Shown here: positions 1 through 9,824 of the stretch, piece by piece
Layout of the letters: the number at the start of each line of letters is the position of its first letter
Position numbering within the stretch: the stretch's first letter is position 1
Assembly (NCBI GenBank): GCA_024398835.1
Contig: JAKSIK010000011.1
Location: 1 to 64,000, forward strand
Reading direction: 5' to 3'
DNA length: 64,000 bases
Origin: Fibrobacter sp.
GTDB taxonomy: Bacteria; Fibrobacterota; Fibrobacteria; Fibrobacterales; Fibrobacteraceae
The notes under the pieces: model-generated
Database searches by the model: none
Told to the model about the DNA's origin: nothing
The model's input: the letters and a program-made list of their open reading frames with translations, nothing else
Translations under genes and position numbers: made by a program

Positions 1-19
1 CTTTTTTGTTGTTTTTTGT

Positions 20-27
20 CAAATATA
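20..27 (-). promoter_or_regulatory. TAnnTTTG promoter-like box
   Basis: The minus strand reads TATATTTG just after the SulP stop codon. It matches the box seen upstream of many genes here and would serve a minus-strand gene beyond the left edge. Motif match only. Confidence 0.4.
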
Positions 28-28
28 G

Positions 29-1930
29 TTAATTGCGGATTTCTTCTTCTATTTTCTTGATGGGTTCGTCCATCATCCGCTCAGTGATGACCTCTGGCGT
101 GCCCTCGGCCACCGCAGCATTGGACTCCTCAGGAATCCAGGGTTTATTAAGGCTCTTCTCCCAAGAAACCTTAGGCGCGGGCACTTTTTCTACAGAGGCA
201 TCGACAATGGGGAGGCCGAGGATTTCGCGGGCGCGATTCAGAGCCGCATCGATATTTCCGAGGGCGTTTTCTTCACCCAACTGCTTCAAAACGCCGGCCC
301 GAGTGAGGGCCACCACAGGCTGGGCATGCACGCCAGAAAGCAGAAGTTGCGTGCCTTCGCTCTTGCAGCGATTCAGCAAATCCTCCACCATCTGAATGCC
401 GGCAGCATCAATGCTAGAGACACTCCGCATGCGCAAAATGAGAATTTTGGGCGTTTCGGAAATGCGGTTCATGGTATCCTTGAACTTGTCCACCGCCCCA
501 AAGAAGAGGGAACCCGCCAACTCATAAACCACCACACCCTTGGGCACTACGCGACCGAGTTCGTTCTTTGCCGCCTCCTCATCGTCTTCCTTCAAAGCGT
601 TCGTCACCGTCTCCATTTCGGAAACATCGCTCATGCGCTTGATGAAGAGCACCGCTGCAAGAAGTACGCCCACTTCGATAGCCACCGTCAAATCAATCAC
701 CACCGTGAGAAAAAATGCCACAAGCATCACCGTCACATCGCTTTTGGGGGCCTTGAACATCTTGATGACGCTTCGGTAGCCGCACATGTTGAAGGCCACC
801 TGGAACAGCACCGCCGCCAAAGCCGCCATGGGAATCATTTCGGCATACTTCCCCAGCACCAGCATGATGAGGAGAAGCACCACCGCGTGAACGAGGCCGC
901 TAATGGGGCTCACAGCGCCATTCCGGATGTTCGTCGCCGTGCGGGCAATAGCTCCCGTGGCTGGAATTCCGCCAAAAATCGGAGAGAGGATGTTCGCCAC
1001 ACCCTGACCAAAAAGTTCCGTGTTGGAACGGTGCTTGGTGCTGGTCATGCCATCGGCCACCACGGCGCTGAGGAGGGATTCGATGGCGCCCAACATGGCA
1101 ATGGTAAGGGCCGGCTGGAACACCTTCTGCATCATCTCGATACTGATGTTTGGCAAGTGAGGCATGGGGAATCCTGAAGGAATGTGGTTCTTCATGCCGA
1201 TGGTCACTACGCCGTAATCTGCATCCCAGCCCGAAACCTTCACGAGGACCGTAGCCACGATGATGGCCACCAGGGAGCCCGGGATTTTCGTGGTGACCTT
1301 GGGCCACAAGATGCAGACCGCAAGAGCCACGATGCCCACGAAGACCGAGAAGAAGTTCACGGTGCCAAGGGATGTGGCATAGAGCTTGATTTTTCCGATG
1401 GCGTCGGCAGGATCTGCGCCCGCAAAAGTGAGCCCGAGGAAGTTGGGCACCTGCCCGAGGGCGATGATGATGGCAATGCCCGCGGTAAAGCCCACAGTTA
1501 CCGGGTAAGGAATGAACTTGATGATGGCCCCGAACTTGGCGAGCCCGAAAATCACGAGGAAAATGCCAGCAAGGAGCGTCGCAGAAGCAAGCCCGTCATA
1601 GCCGTACTGGCTCACAATTCCGTAGACGATGACGATGAATGCGCCCGTGGGGCCACCAATCTGGAAGCGGCTTCCGCCCAAGAGGGAGATGACAAAGCCG
1701 GCGATAATGGCGGTATAGAGCCCTTGTTCCGGCCCAACACCGCTAGCGATAGCGAAGGCGATGGCGAGAGGGAGCGCCAAAATGCCCACAATGAGCCCAC
1801 TCATCAAATCCTTGGTAAAATCCCTGCGGCTGTACCCCCGCTTCATAGCGCGGAAAAACTCGGGAGTCACAATAGAAATCGCATCGTGAAAATAGTGCTG
1901 AACGGATTCACGAGGGTGAATGGGTGGCAT
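29..1930 (-). CDS. SulP-family anion permease with STAS domain
   Basis: Predicted inner-membrane anion transporter of the SulP/SLC26 family, 633 residues, a normal length for bacterial members. An N-terminal block of about 12 hydrophobic segments spans roughly residues 40-430. It includes the family-typical run NTELFGQGVANILSPIFGG and GATGAIARTATNIRNG-like sequence near residues 300-340. A cytoplasmic STAS domain follows at about 445-565, with the conserved SSIDAAG loop. The last 60 residues are charged and variable. Family members move sulfate, bicarbonate or dicarboxylates, and the sequence does not settle which. It stands alone, divergent from relA, with a TAAATTTG box 29 nt upstream. The family call is firm; the substrate is unknown. 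Confidence 0.93.
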   Translation of the reverse strand: MPPIHPRESVQHYFHDAISIVTPEFFRAMKRGYSRRDFTKDLMSGLIVGILALPLAIAFAIASGVGPEQGLYTAIIAGFVISLLGGSRFQIGGPTGAFIVIVYGIVSQYGYDGLASATLLAGIFLVIFGLAKFGAIIKFIPYPVTVGFTAGIAIIIALGQVPNFLGLTFAGADPADAIGKIKLYATSLGTVNFFSVFVGIVALAVCILWPKVTTKIPGSLVAIIVATVLVKVSGWDADYGVVTIGMKNHIPSGFPMPHLPNISIEMMQKVFQPALTIAMLGAIESLLSAVVADGMTSTKHRSNTELFGQGVANILSPIFGGIPATGAIARTATNIRNGAVSPISGLVHAVVLLLIMLVLGKYAEMIPMAALAAVLFQVAFNMCGYRSVIKMFKAPKSDVTVMLVAFFLTVVIDLTVAIEVGVLLAAVLFIKRMSDVSEMETVTNALKEDDEEAAKNELGRVVPKGVVVYELAGSLFFGAVDKFKDTMNRISETPKILILRMRSVSSIDAAGIQMVEDLLNRCKSEGTQLLLSGVHAQPVVALTRAGVLKQLGEENALGNIDAALNRAREILGLPIVDASVEKVPAPKVSWEKSLNKPWIPEESNAAVAEGTPEVITERMMDEPIKKIEEEIRN

Positions 1931-1958
1931 TTATTTCTCCATCTTAAAAAAAGCGACC

Positions 1959-1966
1959 CAAATTTA
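1959..1966 (-). promoter_or_regulatory. TAnnTTTG promoter-like box for the SulP gene
   Basis: The minus strand reads TAAATTTG, 28 nt upstream of the SulP start. It is an exact match to the box recurring in this window. Confidence 0.5.
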
Positions 1967-2121
1967 GGAAAAGAGAGCTCTTCCGTTAAGGGGTTTTGTA
2001 AAGAAAAGTTTAATAAAAGATTCATTCCAAGTTGGAACATCATTTTCCCCAAAAATCCCTATTTTTCGCTTATTTTCGCAAAATCGCCCCCCTCTCTCCG
2101 TGATATTTACATAAATTGGGA

Positions 2122-4269
2122 ATGATGGAAACTGGTGAATTGACAACCAACCAAGAGCACATTGTACAGGTGCTTTTGAAGAAGAACCCTGACCTGGACG
2201 AAGGGGTTCTCCATAACGCTATTGCCTTTATCGCAGATGCTCACGAAGGCCAATACCGCAAGAGCGGCATGCCCTATACGGAACACCCCCTGGAAGTTGC
2301 GAAAATTCTCGCCGATTTGAAGCAGGACCAGCCCACCGTTTTGGCAGGGCTCCTCCACGACGTGGTGGAAGACACTCCCCACACTCTGAGCGAGATTGCA
2401 GAAAAATTTGGCGAAGACACAGCCTTCATGGTGGACGCCGTCACAAAGATTACCGCGGCCCAAAAGGAAAGCAAAACCGCCCAGAAGGCGGAAACCTACC
2501 GCAAGCTGATTATCGCCATGGCGAAAGACCCCCGGGTCATCATGATTAAAATCGCGGACCGCATCCACAACATGCGCACCATGCGATACATGAAGCCCGA
2601 AAAGCGCCGCGCCATCGCCCAAGAGACTTTGGACATCTACGTGCCCCTCACCCACCGCTTTGGTCTCTACAAGCTGAAAACGGAACTTGAGGATTTGAGC
2701 TTCAAGTACGTGAACCCTGATGAGTACCAGAAGATTGTGGATGCCTTGATTGAGAACAAGGAAAAGCGCGAGAAGTATGTGCAGTCCGTCATCGGGCCTC
2801 TCCAAATCAAGATGGCTCTGGAAGATTTTGACTGCACCATCCAGGGGCGCACCAAGAACATCTACAGCATCTACAACAAGATGCTGGCCCGCGATTGCGG
2901 CTTTGAAGACATCTTCGATATTTTCGCCATCCGCATTATCGTGGAGACCATTCCCGAATGCTATTTGGCCCTAGGCTACGTACACAACTTATGGACGCCG
3001 CTCCAGAGCCGCTTCAAGGATTACATCGCCACCCCAAAACCAAACCTTTACCAGAGCATCCATACCACGGTCATCGGGCCGGAAAACAAGATGGTGGAAG
3101 TGCAGATTCGCACCAAGGACATGGATTTGACTGCGGAGAAGGGTTTCGCCGCCCACTGGGCCTACAAGATGGAAACCCAGCACGAGGGCGAGGAACTGGC
3201 ATGGCTTGACCACATGGTAAAGCTGCAGTCCGAAATCAGCGACTCTAAGGAATACCTGGACTTTTTGAAGGTGGACTTGAAGCCGGAGGGAATGACGGTA
3301 TTTACGCCCAAGGGTGCTTCCGTGGAACTGCCCGAAGGGGCCATTGTACTGGATTTTGCCTTTGCAGTTCACACCGATTTGGGCCTCCACTGCATTGGTG
3401 CGAAGATTAATGGCGAAGTGGTGAGCCTGGACAAACCTGTTCCCAATGGCGGCACCATCCAGATTTTAAAGAGCCCGAGCCAGGAGCCCAGCCCCGAATG
3501 GCTGGAACTGGTAAAGACGGCGAAAGCGAAGCAGGAACTCCGAAAGTGGATGAAGACCAGCATTATCCAGCAGGCGTTGGATTTGGGTCGCGAAATCTGG
3601 ACCCGAGAATTGCGGCTTTCCAAAATCGAGAAAGAGAAGCGACCGAAGGACGATGCCGTTCTCCGATACTTTGGCGCCACCTCCATGGAGGAATTCTACG
3701 AGAGACTGGGCCAGGGAGAACTTCCGCTGCAAGACATCCGCAAATTCCTCAGTGGCGATACGGACCCCTCCAAGATTGGAGCGGCCCTCCGATTCTTCCC
3801 CACCTTCAGTAGAGACAAAAAGAGCGTGGTGCAAGACGACATGCCGCTGGAAATTGGGCAGGAGACCAGTCTCCTGATTCACTTTGCCGAATGTTGCGCG
3901 CCCATTCCCGGAGACCCCATTGTGGGCGTACTCCTCCCGAAGAAAGGGATTGAAGTGCACAACGTGGGATGTTCCTGCCTCAAGAACTTCCCGGTGGAGC
4001 AGCAGATTCCCGTAGATTGGAGTGCAGATACCACGAAGCCCTTCACCACTCACCTGACCATCCTTACCGACAACCGGAAGAACATCACCCTCGACATTTT
4101 GCAGGAACTGAAAAATTCGAACATGATTCTCGACCGCATGAGTGTGGCGAGCGCCGAATATTCCGGACGGATTCGCATGGAGTTCAAGGCCTTCAGGACA
4201 GAGCATGTGGATTCCATCATGACAAAGATTGAGCAGATTCAAGGCGTGCGGGAGGTGAAGAAAGCATGA
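2122..4269 (+). CDS. relA: Bifunctional (p)ppGpp synthetase/hydrolase (RelA/SpoT)
   Basis: Makes and degrades the alarmone (p)ppGpp, the signal of the stringent response, in the cytoplasm. The protein is 715 residues, typical of long RSH enzymes. The N-terminal hydrolase domain keeps its HD pair at about residues 79-80 (LLHDVVEDT) and IKIADRIHNM, so hydrolysis should be active. The synthetase domain carries RFKDYIATPKPN followed by YQSIHT. A TGS domain (VFTPKGASVELPEG) lies near residue 395 and an ACT-like domain ends the protein. ATG at 2122 or 2125 is preferred over an upstream TTG at 2116. It overlaps the next gene by 4 nt and seems to head the transcript that continues into the nuo genes, an unusual link between stringent response and respiration. 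Confidence 0.95.
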   Translation: MMETGELTTNQEHIVQVLLKKNPDLDEGVLHNAIAFIADAHEGQYRKSGMPYTEHPLEVAKILADLKQDQPTVLAGLLHDVVEDTPHTLSEIAEKFGEDTAFMVDAVTKITAAQKESKTAQKAETYRKLIIAMAKDPRVIMIKIADRIHNMRTMRYMKPEKRRAIAQETLDIYVPLTHRFGLYKLKTELEDLSFKYVNPDEYQKIVDALIENKEKREKYVQSVIGPLQIKMALEDFDCTIQGRTKNIYSIYNKMLARDCGFEDIFDIFAIRIIVETIPECYLALGYVHNLWTPLQSRFKDYIATPKPNLYQSIHTTVIGPENKMVEVQIRTKDMDLTAEKGFAAHWAYKMETQHEGEELAWLDHMVKLQSEISDSKEYLDFLKVDLKPEGMTVFTPKGASVELPEGAIVLDFAFAVHTDLGLHCIGAKINGEVVSLDKPVPNGGTIQILKSPSQEPSPEWLELVKTAKAKQELRKWMKTSIIQQALDLGREIWTRELRLSKIEKEKRPKDDAVLRYFGATSMEEFYERLGQGELPLQDIRKFLSGDTDPSKIGAALRFFPTFSRDKKSVVQDDMPLEIGQETSLLIHFAECCAPIPGDPIVGVLLPKKGIEVHNVGCSCLKNFPVEQQIPVDWSADTTKPFTTHLTILTDNRKNITLDILQELKNSNMILDRMSVASAEYSGRIRMEFKAFRTEHVDSIMTKIEQIQGVREVKKA

Positions 4270-4856
4270 TTACGCCCCTCCATCATAGCGACTACACGCT
4301 GAAGAACCGCGCCTTCAACTGCCGCATGCGGAACCGCTACTATGAGGAAGTGTATTACGCCTTCCGCGCCATCATTCCGCGGGACGCCAGCGGCAATAGC
4401 GACGATGCCGCCATGGACGATGCCTGGTTCGAGCGCCTGAACAAGGAAATCAAGCAGCACGAGCGGCTTTTGATGACTTGCCTGGAATATGCGCAGGCGG
4501 CTGTATTTTATGGTAAGGCGGATTCCGCCACCTTGTACTCCAAAGACAAGCGCTGGGGTATTCTGCAAGAGGAGATTTTCCTCGTGCACTTCTTGCTGGA
4601 ACTTCTTTCCACCACACGCTACATCATCGCCCGCCTGGAAACAGACAAAATGCTCCAGCAGTGGAACACCACCATGCAGGATTTGAAGGCGGAACACGCC
4701 GACGAAGGTTATGTCAGCTCCATTCAGGACAAGCTGAACGAAATGTCCGCCACCACCGCCAAAGAATTCAAGGATTTGTTCAAGCACATTGTAGATCGTT
4801 TTGAAATTGGAAACACCCTCTTCGGTACTGTCCAGGAGTTGCAGAACTTCTACTAA
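4266..4856 (+). CDS. Hypothetical cytoplasmic protein between relA and nuoA
   Basis: I do not recognise this 196-residue protein. It has no signal peptide or membrane segment, is rich in charged and aromatic residues, and looks mostly alpha-helical. A distinctive N-terminal stretch reads RAFNCRMRNRYYEEVYYAFR. The start codon overlaps the relA stop by 4 nt (ATGA) and the stop lies 8 nt before nuoA, so it is almost certainly co-translated with both. The position suggests a role linked to either neighbour, but nothing in the sequence shows what it is. Codon use and GC resemble the neighbours, which supports a real gene. Confidence 0.8.
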   Translation: MITPLHHSDYTLKNRAFNCRMRNRYYEEVYYAFRAIIPRDASGNSDDAAMDDAWFERLNKEIKQHERLLMTCLEYAQAAVFYGKADSATLYSKDKRWGILQEEIFLVHFLLELLSTTRYIIARLETDKMLQQWNTTMQDLKAEHADEGYVSSIQDKLNEMSATTAKEFKDLFKHIVDRFEIGNTLFGTVQELQNFY

Positions 4857-4864
4857 GGTTTTAT

Positions 4865-5245
4865 ATGTCCGAGTATATCATTCTATCCATATTCTTATTT
4901 CTGGGGGCGTTCATCGCCGCGGCAGCCACTGTTGTTGGCCTGCTGCTGGGCTACCGCACCAAGAATACCAAGAACAAGATGGCCCCTTATGAATGCGGCA
5001 TGGAGACCATCGGAAACGCGCGCATCCAATTCAAGGTGGGTTACTACCTGTTCGCTCTTCTGTTCCTGGTTTTTGATATTGAAGCCTTGTTCCTGTTCCC
5101 GGTTCTCATGAATTTCAAGGAAATTATGTCTGGGAATACGCCCCTCTCCCCTGCTATTGTCATTATTGATCTTGTGGTATTTATGGCGATTCTTGTTTCT
5201 GGCCTGGCCTACGCTTGGAAGAAGGGGGTTCTCAAATGGGAATAG
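4865..5245 (+). CDS. nuoA: NADH-quinone oxidoreductase subunit A
   Basis: Small membrane subunit of complex I, 126 residues with three transmembrane helices at about 5-28, 62-83 and 95-116. The family hallmark is clear: [18 protein letters not shown], then [23 protein letters not shown], whose acidic residues line the link between the quinone site and the proton channels. It is the first gene of a contiguous nuo run and its last 10 nt overlap nuoBC. Assignment is secure. Confidence 0.95.
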   Translation: MSEYIILSIFLFLGAFIAAAATVVGLLLGYRTKNTKNKMAPYECGMETIGNARIQFKVGYYLFALLFLVFDIEALFLFPVLMNFKEIMSGNTPLSPAIVIIDLVVFMAILVSGLAYAWKKGVLKWE

Positions 5246-6495
5246 TCAATTTTGCGCCGAAGATTCTGGACCCCATTCCTGGCGGAAAGTATGTGGTCAA
5301 CGCCATCGATTACGTGGTGAACTGGGCCCGCGCCAATTCCATCTGGCCGCTGACCTACGGCACCAGCTGCTGCGCCATCGAGATGATGTCTTCGTCAATG
5401 GCTCGTTACGACATCGCCCGTTTTGGTTCCGAGGTGTTCCGCGCCTCTCCGCGACAGGCGGACTTGTTCATTCTGGCGGGAACCATTACCCGCCGTATGG
5501 CGCCTGCCATTCAGATGCTGTGGGAACAGATTCCCGGGCCCAAGTATGCTATTGCAATGGGAGCCTGCACCATTAGCGGCGGACCATTTATCTATGACAA
5601 CTATGCCGTTGTCCGCGGTGCCCAGAACATCATTCCCATTGACGTGTTTGTTCCAGGGTGTCCGCCGCGGCCCGAGGCACTTTTCCACGGTCTCCTGACG
5701 CTGCGGGATAAGATTTTGCACGAGACATGCCGAGACCCTTGGCATGAAGGCGAGCCTAAGGACGTGAGCACCATGGACCGCTACCGCGAAGCGGCCAACA
5801 CTTGGGCCGCCCTCGAACGTATGAAGGACGAGGAGATGGCGGAAACCCGCGCCAAGTTCAAGGAAGAAAATCCCGACTACAAGAGCAGTTTCAAACCTGT
5901 CCGCGTGAAGAAGGAAGAATTTCCCGAAATTCCTCGCGCAGCGAAAGCGCCTGTGGGCATGAAGCAGGTGGAAATTTTCAAGAAGTTGCAGAGCAAGTTT
6001 GATACCGTGACGTACCACACCCACAGCGAAGACCCGCTGGAAGAAGTAGTGGCGAACCTGCCCGCGGATATGCCGCTGGAAGTCATGGTGGGGCGCGAAC
6101 AGTACCTGCCCGTTGTGGAATTTTTGAAGAACGATCCCGACTTCAAGATGGACTACCTCATCGACGTCACCGCCATCGATTACGATGACCACTTCGACCT
6201 GGTGACCCAACTCCGGAGCATTGAACTGGGGCACAAGATTTTCCTCTGCGTGCAAATCAAAAAGGATTTCAGCATTGATGAATCAGAACGGCCCACCAGC
6301 CTTCTCGGAAAAATCGAAAGCATCAGTCACCTCTATCCGGCTGCAGAATTCAAAGAAAGAGAAGTCTACGACATGTTCGGCATCGATTTCATCGGCCACC
6401 CGGACCTCCGCCGCATCTTCTTAGACAAGGATTTTGTCGGTTTCCCCCTGCGCAAAGATTTTACCCACCCTGAAATGATCCGGAGGCCCGTATGA
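5236..6495 (+). CDS. nuoBC: Fused NADH-quinone oxidoreductase subunits B and C
   Basis: Single 419-residue polypeptide joining NuoB and NuoC, both peripheral-arm subunits of complex I. The NuoB part (about 1-165) keeps the tandem cysteines C45-C46 ([10 protein letters not shown]), C111 (GACTISGG) and C142 (VPGCPPRP) that hold cluster N2, the last iron-sulfur centre before quinone. A charged, Lys/Glu-rich linker spans about 165-245. The NuoC part (about 245-419) ends with the signature [16 protein letters not shown] and [12 protein letters not shown] at 5236 is chosen: it starts the NuoB homology and overlaps nuoA by 10 nt, while an upstream start would add only seven atypical residues. The stop overlaps nuoD by 4 nt. 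Fusing B to C is less common than the C-D fusion of enterobacteria. Confidence 0.95.
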   Translation: MGIVNFAPKILDPIPGGKYVVNAIDYVVNWARANSIWPLTYGTSCCAIEMMSSSMARYDIARFGSEVFRASPRQADLFILAGTITRRMAPAIQMLWEQIPGPKYAIAMGACTISGGPFIYDNYAVVRGAQNIIPIDVFVPGCPPRPEALFHGLLTLRDKILHETCRDPWHEGEPKDVSTMDRYREAANTWAALERMKDEEMAETRAKFKEENPDYKSSFKPVRVKKEEFPEIPRAAKAPVGMKQVEIFKKLQSKFDTVTYHTHSEDPLEEVVANLPADMPLEVMVGREQYLPVVEFLKNDPDFKMDYLIDVTAIDYDDHFDLVTQLRSIELGHKIFLCVQIKKDFSIDESERPTSLLGKIESISHLYPAAEFKEREVYDMFGIDFIGHPDLRRIFLDKDFVGFPLRKDFTHPEMIRRPV

Positions 6496-7628
6496 GTTCA
6501 TTACCTCCAGGATTCCGTATCGAGCGCGATACCAACACGGAAGAATTTTTCATCAACATGGGGCCGCAACACCCCAGTACTCATGGTGCCCTCCGCCTAG
6601 CCCTCCGCATGGACGGTGAAACCATTGTGGAACTTGTTCCCCACTTTGGATACATCCACCGCGGCATGGAAAAACAGGCCGAGTCCATGAGCTACCTGCA
6701 ATACATCGCCCTCTCCGACCGCCAGGATTACCTGACCGCCATCCAGAACAACTTGGGTGTGGTTATCGCTCTTGAAAAGGGGATGGGCATTGGTGTTCCA
6801 GAGAAGGCGGAATACATCCGCGTGATGCTTTCGGAACTGGGCCGCATTGCAAGCCACATGGTTTTCTTCGCCTGCTTTGGCGGCGATTTGGGCGGGCAGA
6901 CCTGCCTCCTCTACGGATTCAAAGAACGTGAAATGGTTCACGACATTTTGGAAGAAGTGACAGGCTCTCGCCTGACGACAAACTTCTTCCGCCCGGGTGG
7001 AAGCCGCTACGACGTGCCCGATACATTCATCCCGCGGGTGAAAGCGTTCCTGGACCACATGGAAGACACCATGAAGGACTACGAGCGGTTCCTCTCCAAG
7101 AATATTGTGGTGCTGGAAAGAAGCCGCGGCATTGGCGTATTGAGCAAAGAAGACGCAATCGCCTATGGTTGCTCTGGCCCGGTGCTCCGTGCGAGCGGAG
7201 TGAACTTCGACGTCCGCCGCAACAACCCCTACAGCATTTACGACCAGTTTGATTTCGAAGTGCCTGTGACTTATAACGGCGATTGCTATGACCGCTATAC
7301 CGTCCGCATTGCAGAAATTCATGAATCCATGAAAATCCTGCGGCAGTGTGTGGAGAAGTTCCCGAAGGACGGCCCTTGGCGCTCTAAGGAAAAGCCCGTG
7401 CGCCTGCCCGTGGGGCGTTACTACAGTGAGATTGAAACCGCCAAGGGCCTGTACGCCACCTATGTGGTTGCAGCAACTACCGGCGACAAGCCTTACCGCA
7501 TTCATACCCGCGGCCCCAGCTTCCCGCATATTGCCGCCCTCAACAAGATGGTGCAGGGCTACAAGATTTCGGACCTGGTGACCATTCTTGCGACCCTTGA
7601 CCCTGTGATTCCGGAAATTGATAGGTAG
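6492..7628 (+). CDS. nuoD: NADH-quinone oxidoreductase subunit D
   Basis: Peripheral-arm 49-kDa-type subunit that forms the quinone-binding pocket with NuoB. The protein has 378 residues, normal for a stand-alone Nuo[13 protein letters not shown] lies at about residue 24, followed by GYIHRGMEK, the conserved RPGG near 165, and the C-terminal [20 protein letters not shown] with [11 protein letters not shown]. It starts inside the nuoBC stop (ATGA overlap) and is followed after 3 nt by nuoH. No nuoE, nuoF or nuoG lies at the place they occupy in 14-gene operons. Confidence 0.96.
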   Translation: MSSLPPGFRIERDTNTEEFFINMGPQHPSTHGALRLALRMDGETIVELVPHFGYIHRGMEKQAESMSYLQYIALSDRQDYLTAIQNNLGVVIALEKGMGIGVPEKAEYIRVMLSELGRIASHMVFFACFGGDLGGQTCLLYGFKEREMVHDILEEVTGSRLTTNFFRPGGSRYDVPDTFIPRVKAFLDHMEDTMKDYERFLSKNIVVLERSRGIGVLSKEDAIAYGCSGPVLRASGVNFDVRRNNPYSIYDQFDFEVPVTYNGDCYDRYTVRIAEIHESMKILRQCVEKFPKDGPWRSKEKPVRLPVGRYYSEIETAKGLYATYVVAATTGDKPYRIHTRGPSFPHIAALNKMVQGYKISDLVTILATLDPVIPEIDR

Positions 7629-7631
7629 CTT

Positions 7632-8753
7632 ATGTTCGTACCCTCTGTAACAAACCCCATTGGCGATTTCGTTCGCGAATTGGTGCCCCAGGTGGCGGCA
7701 TTCCTGCCTGCAAGTCTGCAATCGGACACACTGAACAGTGTTGTAGCATTTCTCATCAACGCCTTGATTTGCGTCGTGGCAGTTTGCCTCGTAAACATCG
7801 GTTCTGCACCCATTCTCATCTACATGGAACGCAAGGTTTGCGCCCACGTGCAATGCCGTCTTGGTCCCATGCGCCTGGGTTGGCATGGAACCATCCAAAC
7901 CATCGCCGACGTTCTGAAGATGCTCTTTAAAGAAGTCTACGCTCCCAGTGGTGCAGACAAATTAATGTTCTATCTTGCTCCCCTCATCGTACTCATCGGG
8001 CCATTCATTGTTTGCGCCCTAATTCCGTTCGGTCGCAATTTGGTCGTCGCAGACGTCTCCATGGGCATTCCGCTGATTATCGCCGTCAATGGATTTGGCG
8101 TGTTGGGCATTCTGCTCGGCGGCTGGAGCAGCAACAACAAGTATTCTCTCTTGGGAGCCCTCCGCAGTGGCGCCCAGATGATTAGCTATGAAATCTCCTT
8201 CGCCATGATTCTTCTCTTCGTGGTGATGATTTCCGGTTCCACCAACCTCATGAGCATCACCATGGGGCAAGAAGGCACCATCTTTGACTGGTGGGTTTTC
8301 AAAATCCCCGTCCTCGGTCTCATCGCATTCGTTCTTTTCTTCATCTCTTCCACCGCCGAAATGAACCGCGCGCCTTTTGACATCGCAGAAGCAGAGCAGG
8401 AACTCACAGGCGGTTACCATACGGAATACAACGGCACCCCATTCGCCATGTTCTACCTGGCAGAATACATCGCCCTCGTGACAAATTCCGCACTCGCCAC
8501 CACTTGCTTCCTGGGCGGTTTCCTTCCGCCCTGCATCGGCGTCGCCTTTATCGACAACTATTTGAACATGGTTCCGGGCGTTATCTGGTTCTTTGCAAAA
8601 GTGTACTTCATGATTTGGTGCTACATGATGGTCCGCTGGACTTTCGTGCGCCCCCGTGTAGACCAGCTCATGGACTTTGAATGGAAATTCCTACTGCCTG
8701 TAAACCTGCTGCTTTTGGTGGCAGGTGCGGCATATATCGCATTGGTTGGGTAG
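7632..8753 (+). CDS. nuoH: NADH-quinone oxidoreductase subunit H
   Basis: Membrane subunit at the junction of the two arms of complex I, 373 residues with about eight transmembrane segments. Family marks are YMERKVCAHVQCRLGP near residue 60 and ISSTAEMNRAPFDIAEAEQELTGGYHTEY near 235-265, the acidic loop that contacts the quinone chamber. A roughly 45-residue N-terminal extension precedes the first helix compared with shorter homologues. It lies in the nuo run between nuoD and nuoI with gaps of 3-4 nt. Confidence 0.95.
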   Translation: MFVPSVTNPIGDFVRELVPQVAAFLPASLQSDTLNSVVAFLINALICVVAVCLVNIGSAPILIYMERKVCAHVQCRLGPMRLGWHGTIQTIADVLKMLFKEVYAPSGADKLMFYLAPLIVLIGPFIVCALIPFGRNLVVADVSMGIPLIIAVNGFGVLGILLGGWSSNNKYSLLGALRSGAQMISYEISFAMILLFVVMISGSTNLMSITMGQEGTIFDWWVFKIPVLGLIAFVLFFISSTAEMNRAPFDIAEAEQELTGGYHTEYNGTPFAMFYLAEYIALVTNSALATTCFLGGFLPPCIGVAFIDNYLNMVPGVIWFFAKVYFMIWCYMMVRWTFVRPRVDQLMDFEWKFLLPVNLLLLVAGAAYIALVG

Positions 8754-8757
8754 CGCT

Positions 8758-9231
8758 ATGGCAGAAAAAATAAGTTTCTTTCAATACTGGAATCGCTACT
8801 TAAAGCGCTGCATTACCGGGCCTTGGAGCCTGTTGTGCGGTCTTTCCGTGACTCTGAAATACTTCTTCAATCCAAAGCGAATTGTGACGGAGCAGTATCC
8901 GGAGAATCGCAAGACCCTCAAGATGCACGAGCGCTACCGCGGGCGTTTGGAGATGATTGAAGATGCAGATGGCAACAACCACTGCACCGCTTGCGGCATG
9001 TGCGAGCGCGCCTGTCCCAACGCCAGCATCAACGTGCTCCCCACCAAGAATATTGCCGGCAAGAAAGTGCTCGGCCGCTACGTGTACCATTTTGCCAGCT
9101 GCACCCAGTGCGGCCTCTGCGTGGAGGCTTGCCCCTTCGGAGCCATCCGTATGGGTCAGGAATTTGAAGTTTCAACTACCGACCCTTCAACGCTTGAAAT
9201 GATTTTGAATAAAAAGGAGGGACAAGGCTGA
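8758..9231 (+). CDS. nuoI: NADH-quinone oxidoreductase subunit I (2x[4Fe-4S] ferredoxin)
   Basis: Peripheral subunit that passes electrons to NuoB through clusters N6a and N6b. The protein has 157 residues. Two ferredoxin motifs are intact: CTACGMCERACPNAS and CTQCGLCVEACPFGA. ATG at 8758 is preferred to an upstream in-frame start that would reach back into nuoH. The stop and the nuoJ start overlap by one base (TGATG). In a complex lacking NuoE/F/G this is a natural entry point for electrons from ferredoxin or another donor (inference). Confidence 0.95.
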   Translation: MAEKISFFQYWNRYLKRCITGPWSLLCGLSVTLKYFFNPKRIVTEQYPENRKTLKMHERYRGRLEMIEDADGNNHCTACGMCERACPNASINVLPTKNIAGKKVLGRYVYHFASCTQCGLCVEACPFGAIRMGQEFEVSTTDPSTLEMILNKKEGQG

Positions 9232-9824
9232 TGTTCCCCGGATTATCAATTCCCGAAATGCCGCTTGCATTCCCCTTGGGAGGAATGGACATTGCATTCT
9301 ATGCGGTGGCACTAGTGATGATTGTGACCGCCGTCTGTACCGTTGCGGTAAAAAACATCCTACAGAGTGCCGTGTTCCTCATCTTCTCCTTTGTAGGAAC
9401 CGCCATTCTCTACCTGCTTTTGAACGCTGAATTTGCAGCACTCGCCCAAGTGATGGTCTACATCGGCGGCGTGGTTATTTTTGTGGTTTTCACCATCCTT
9501 CTCACGAGTCACTTGGGCGAGGATTCCTTCAGTGCGAAAATTCCGAGACTGTTTGCGGCATTTGCCTTGGCAGTGGCGTTCGTCGTCGTGATGATAAAAT
9601 GCCTACTGCCTATTGAAAGTTTGAAGGAAGGTGCAGTTGCATCCCCAGAAAATTATGCGGGCTTGCAGCAGATGGCCTTCCGCCTGCTGGGTTACGACCA
9701 GAGCGGATTCATCATTCCCTTTGAAGTGGTGAGCATTCTTCTTTTGATGACGCTGATTGTCTCCATCACCGTGGCCCGCCGCTGGATTCCGGACGATTAC
9801 AAGAAAGAGGAGGAAGAGAAATGA
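9231..9824 (+). CDS. nuoJ: NADH-quinone oxidoreductase subunit J
   Basis: Membrane subunit of complex I, 197 residues with five predicted helices. The segment NILQSAVFLIFSFVGTAILYLLLNAEFAALAQVMVYIGGVVIFVVF is the strongly conserved core of the family, including the helix that carries a pi-bulge in known structures. It overlaps nuoI by one base and nuoK by four, so translation is coupled. Confidence 0.94.
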   Translation: MFPGLSIPEMPLAFPLGGMDIAFYAVALVMIVTAVCTVAVKNILQSAVFLIFSFVGTAILYLLLNAEFAALAQVMVYIGGVVIFVVFTILLTSHLGEDSFSAKIPRLFAAFALAVAFVVVMIKCLLPIESLKEGAVASPENYAGLQQMAFRLLGYDQSGFIIPFEVVSILLLMTLIVSITVARRWIPDDYKKEEEEK

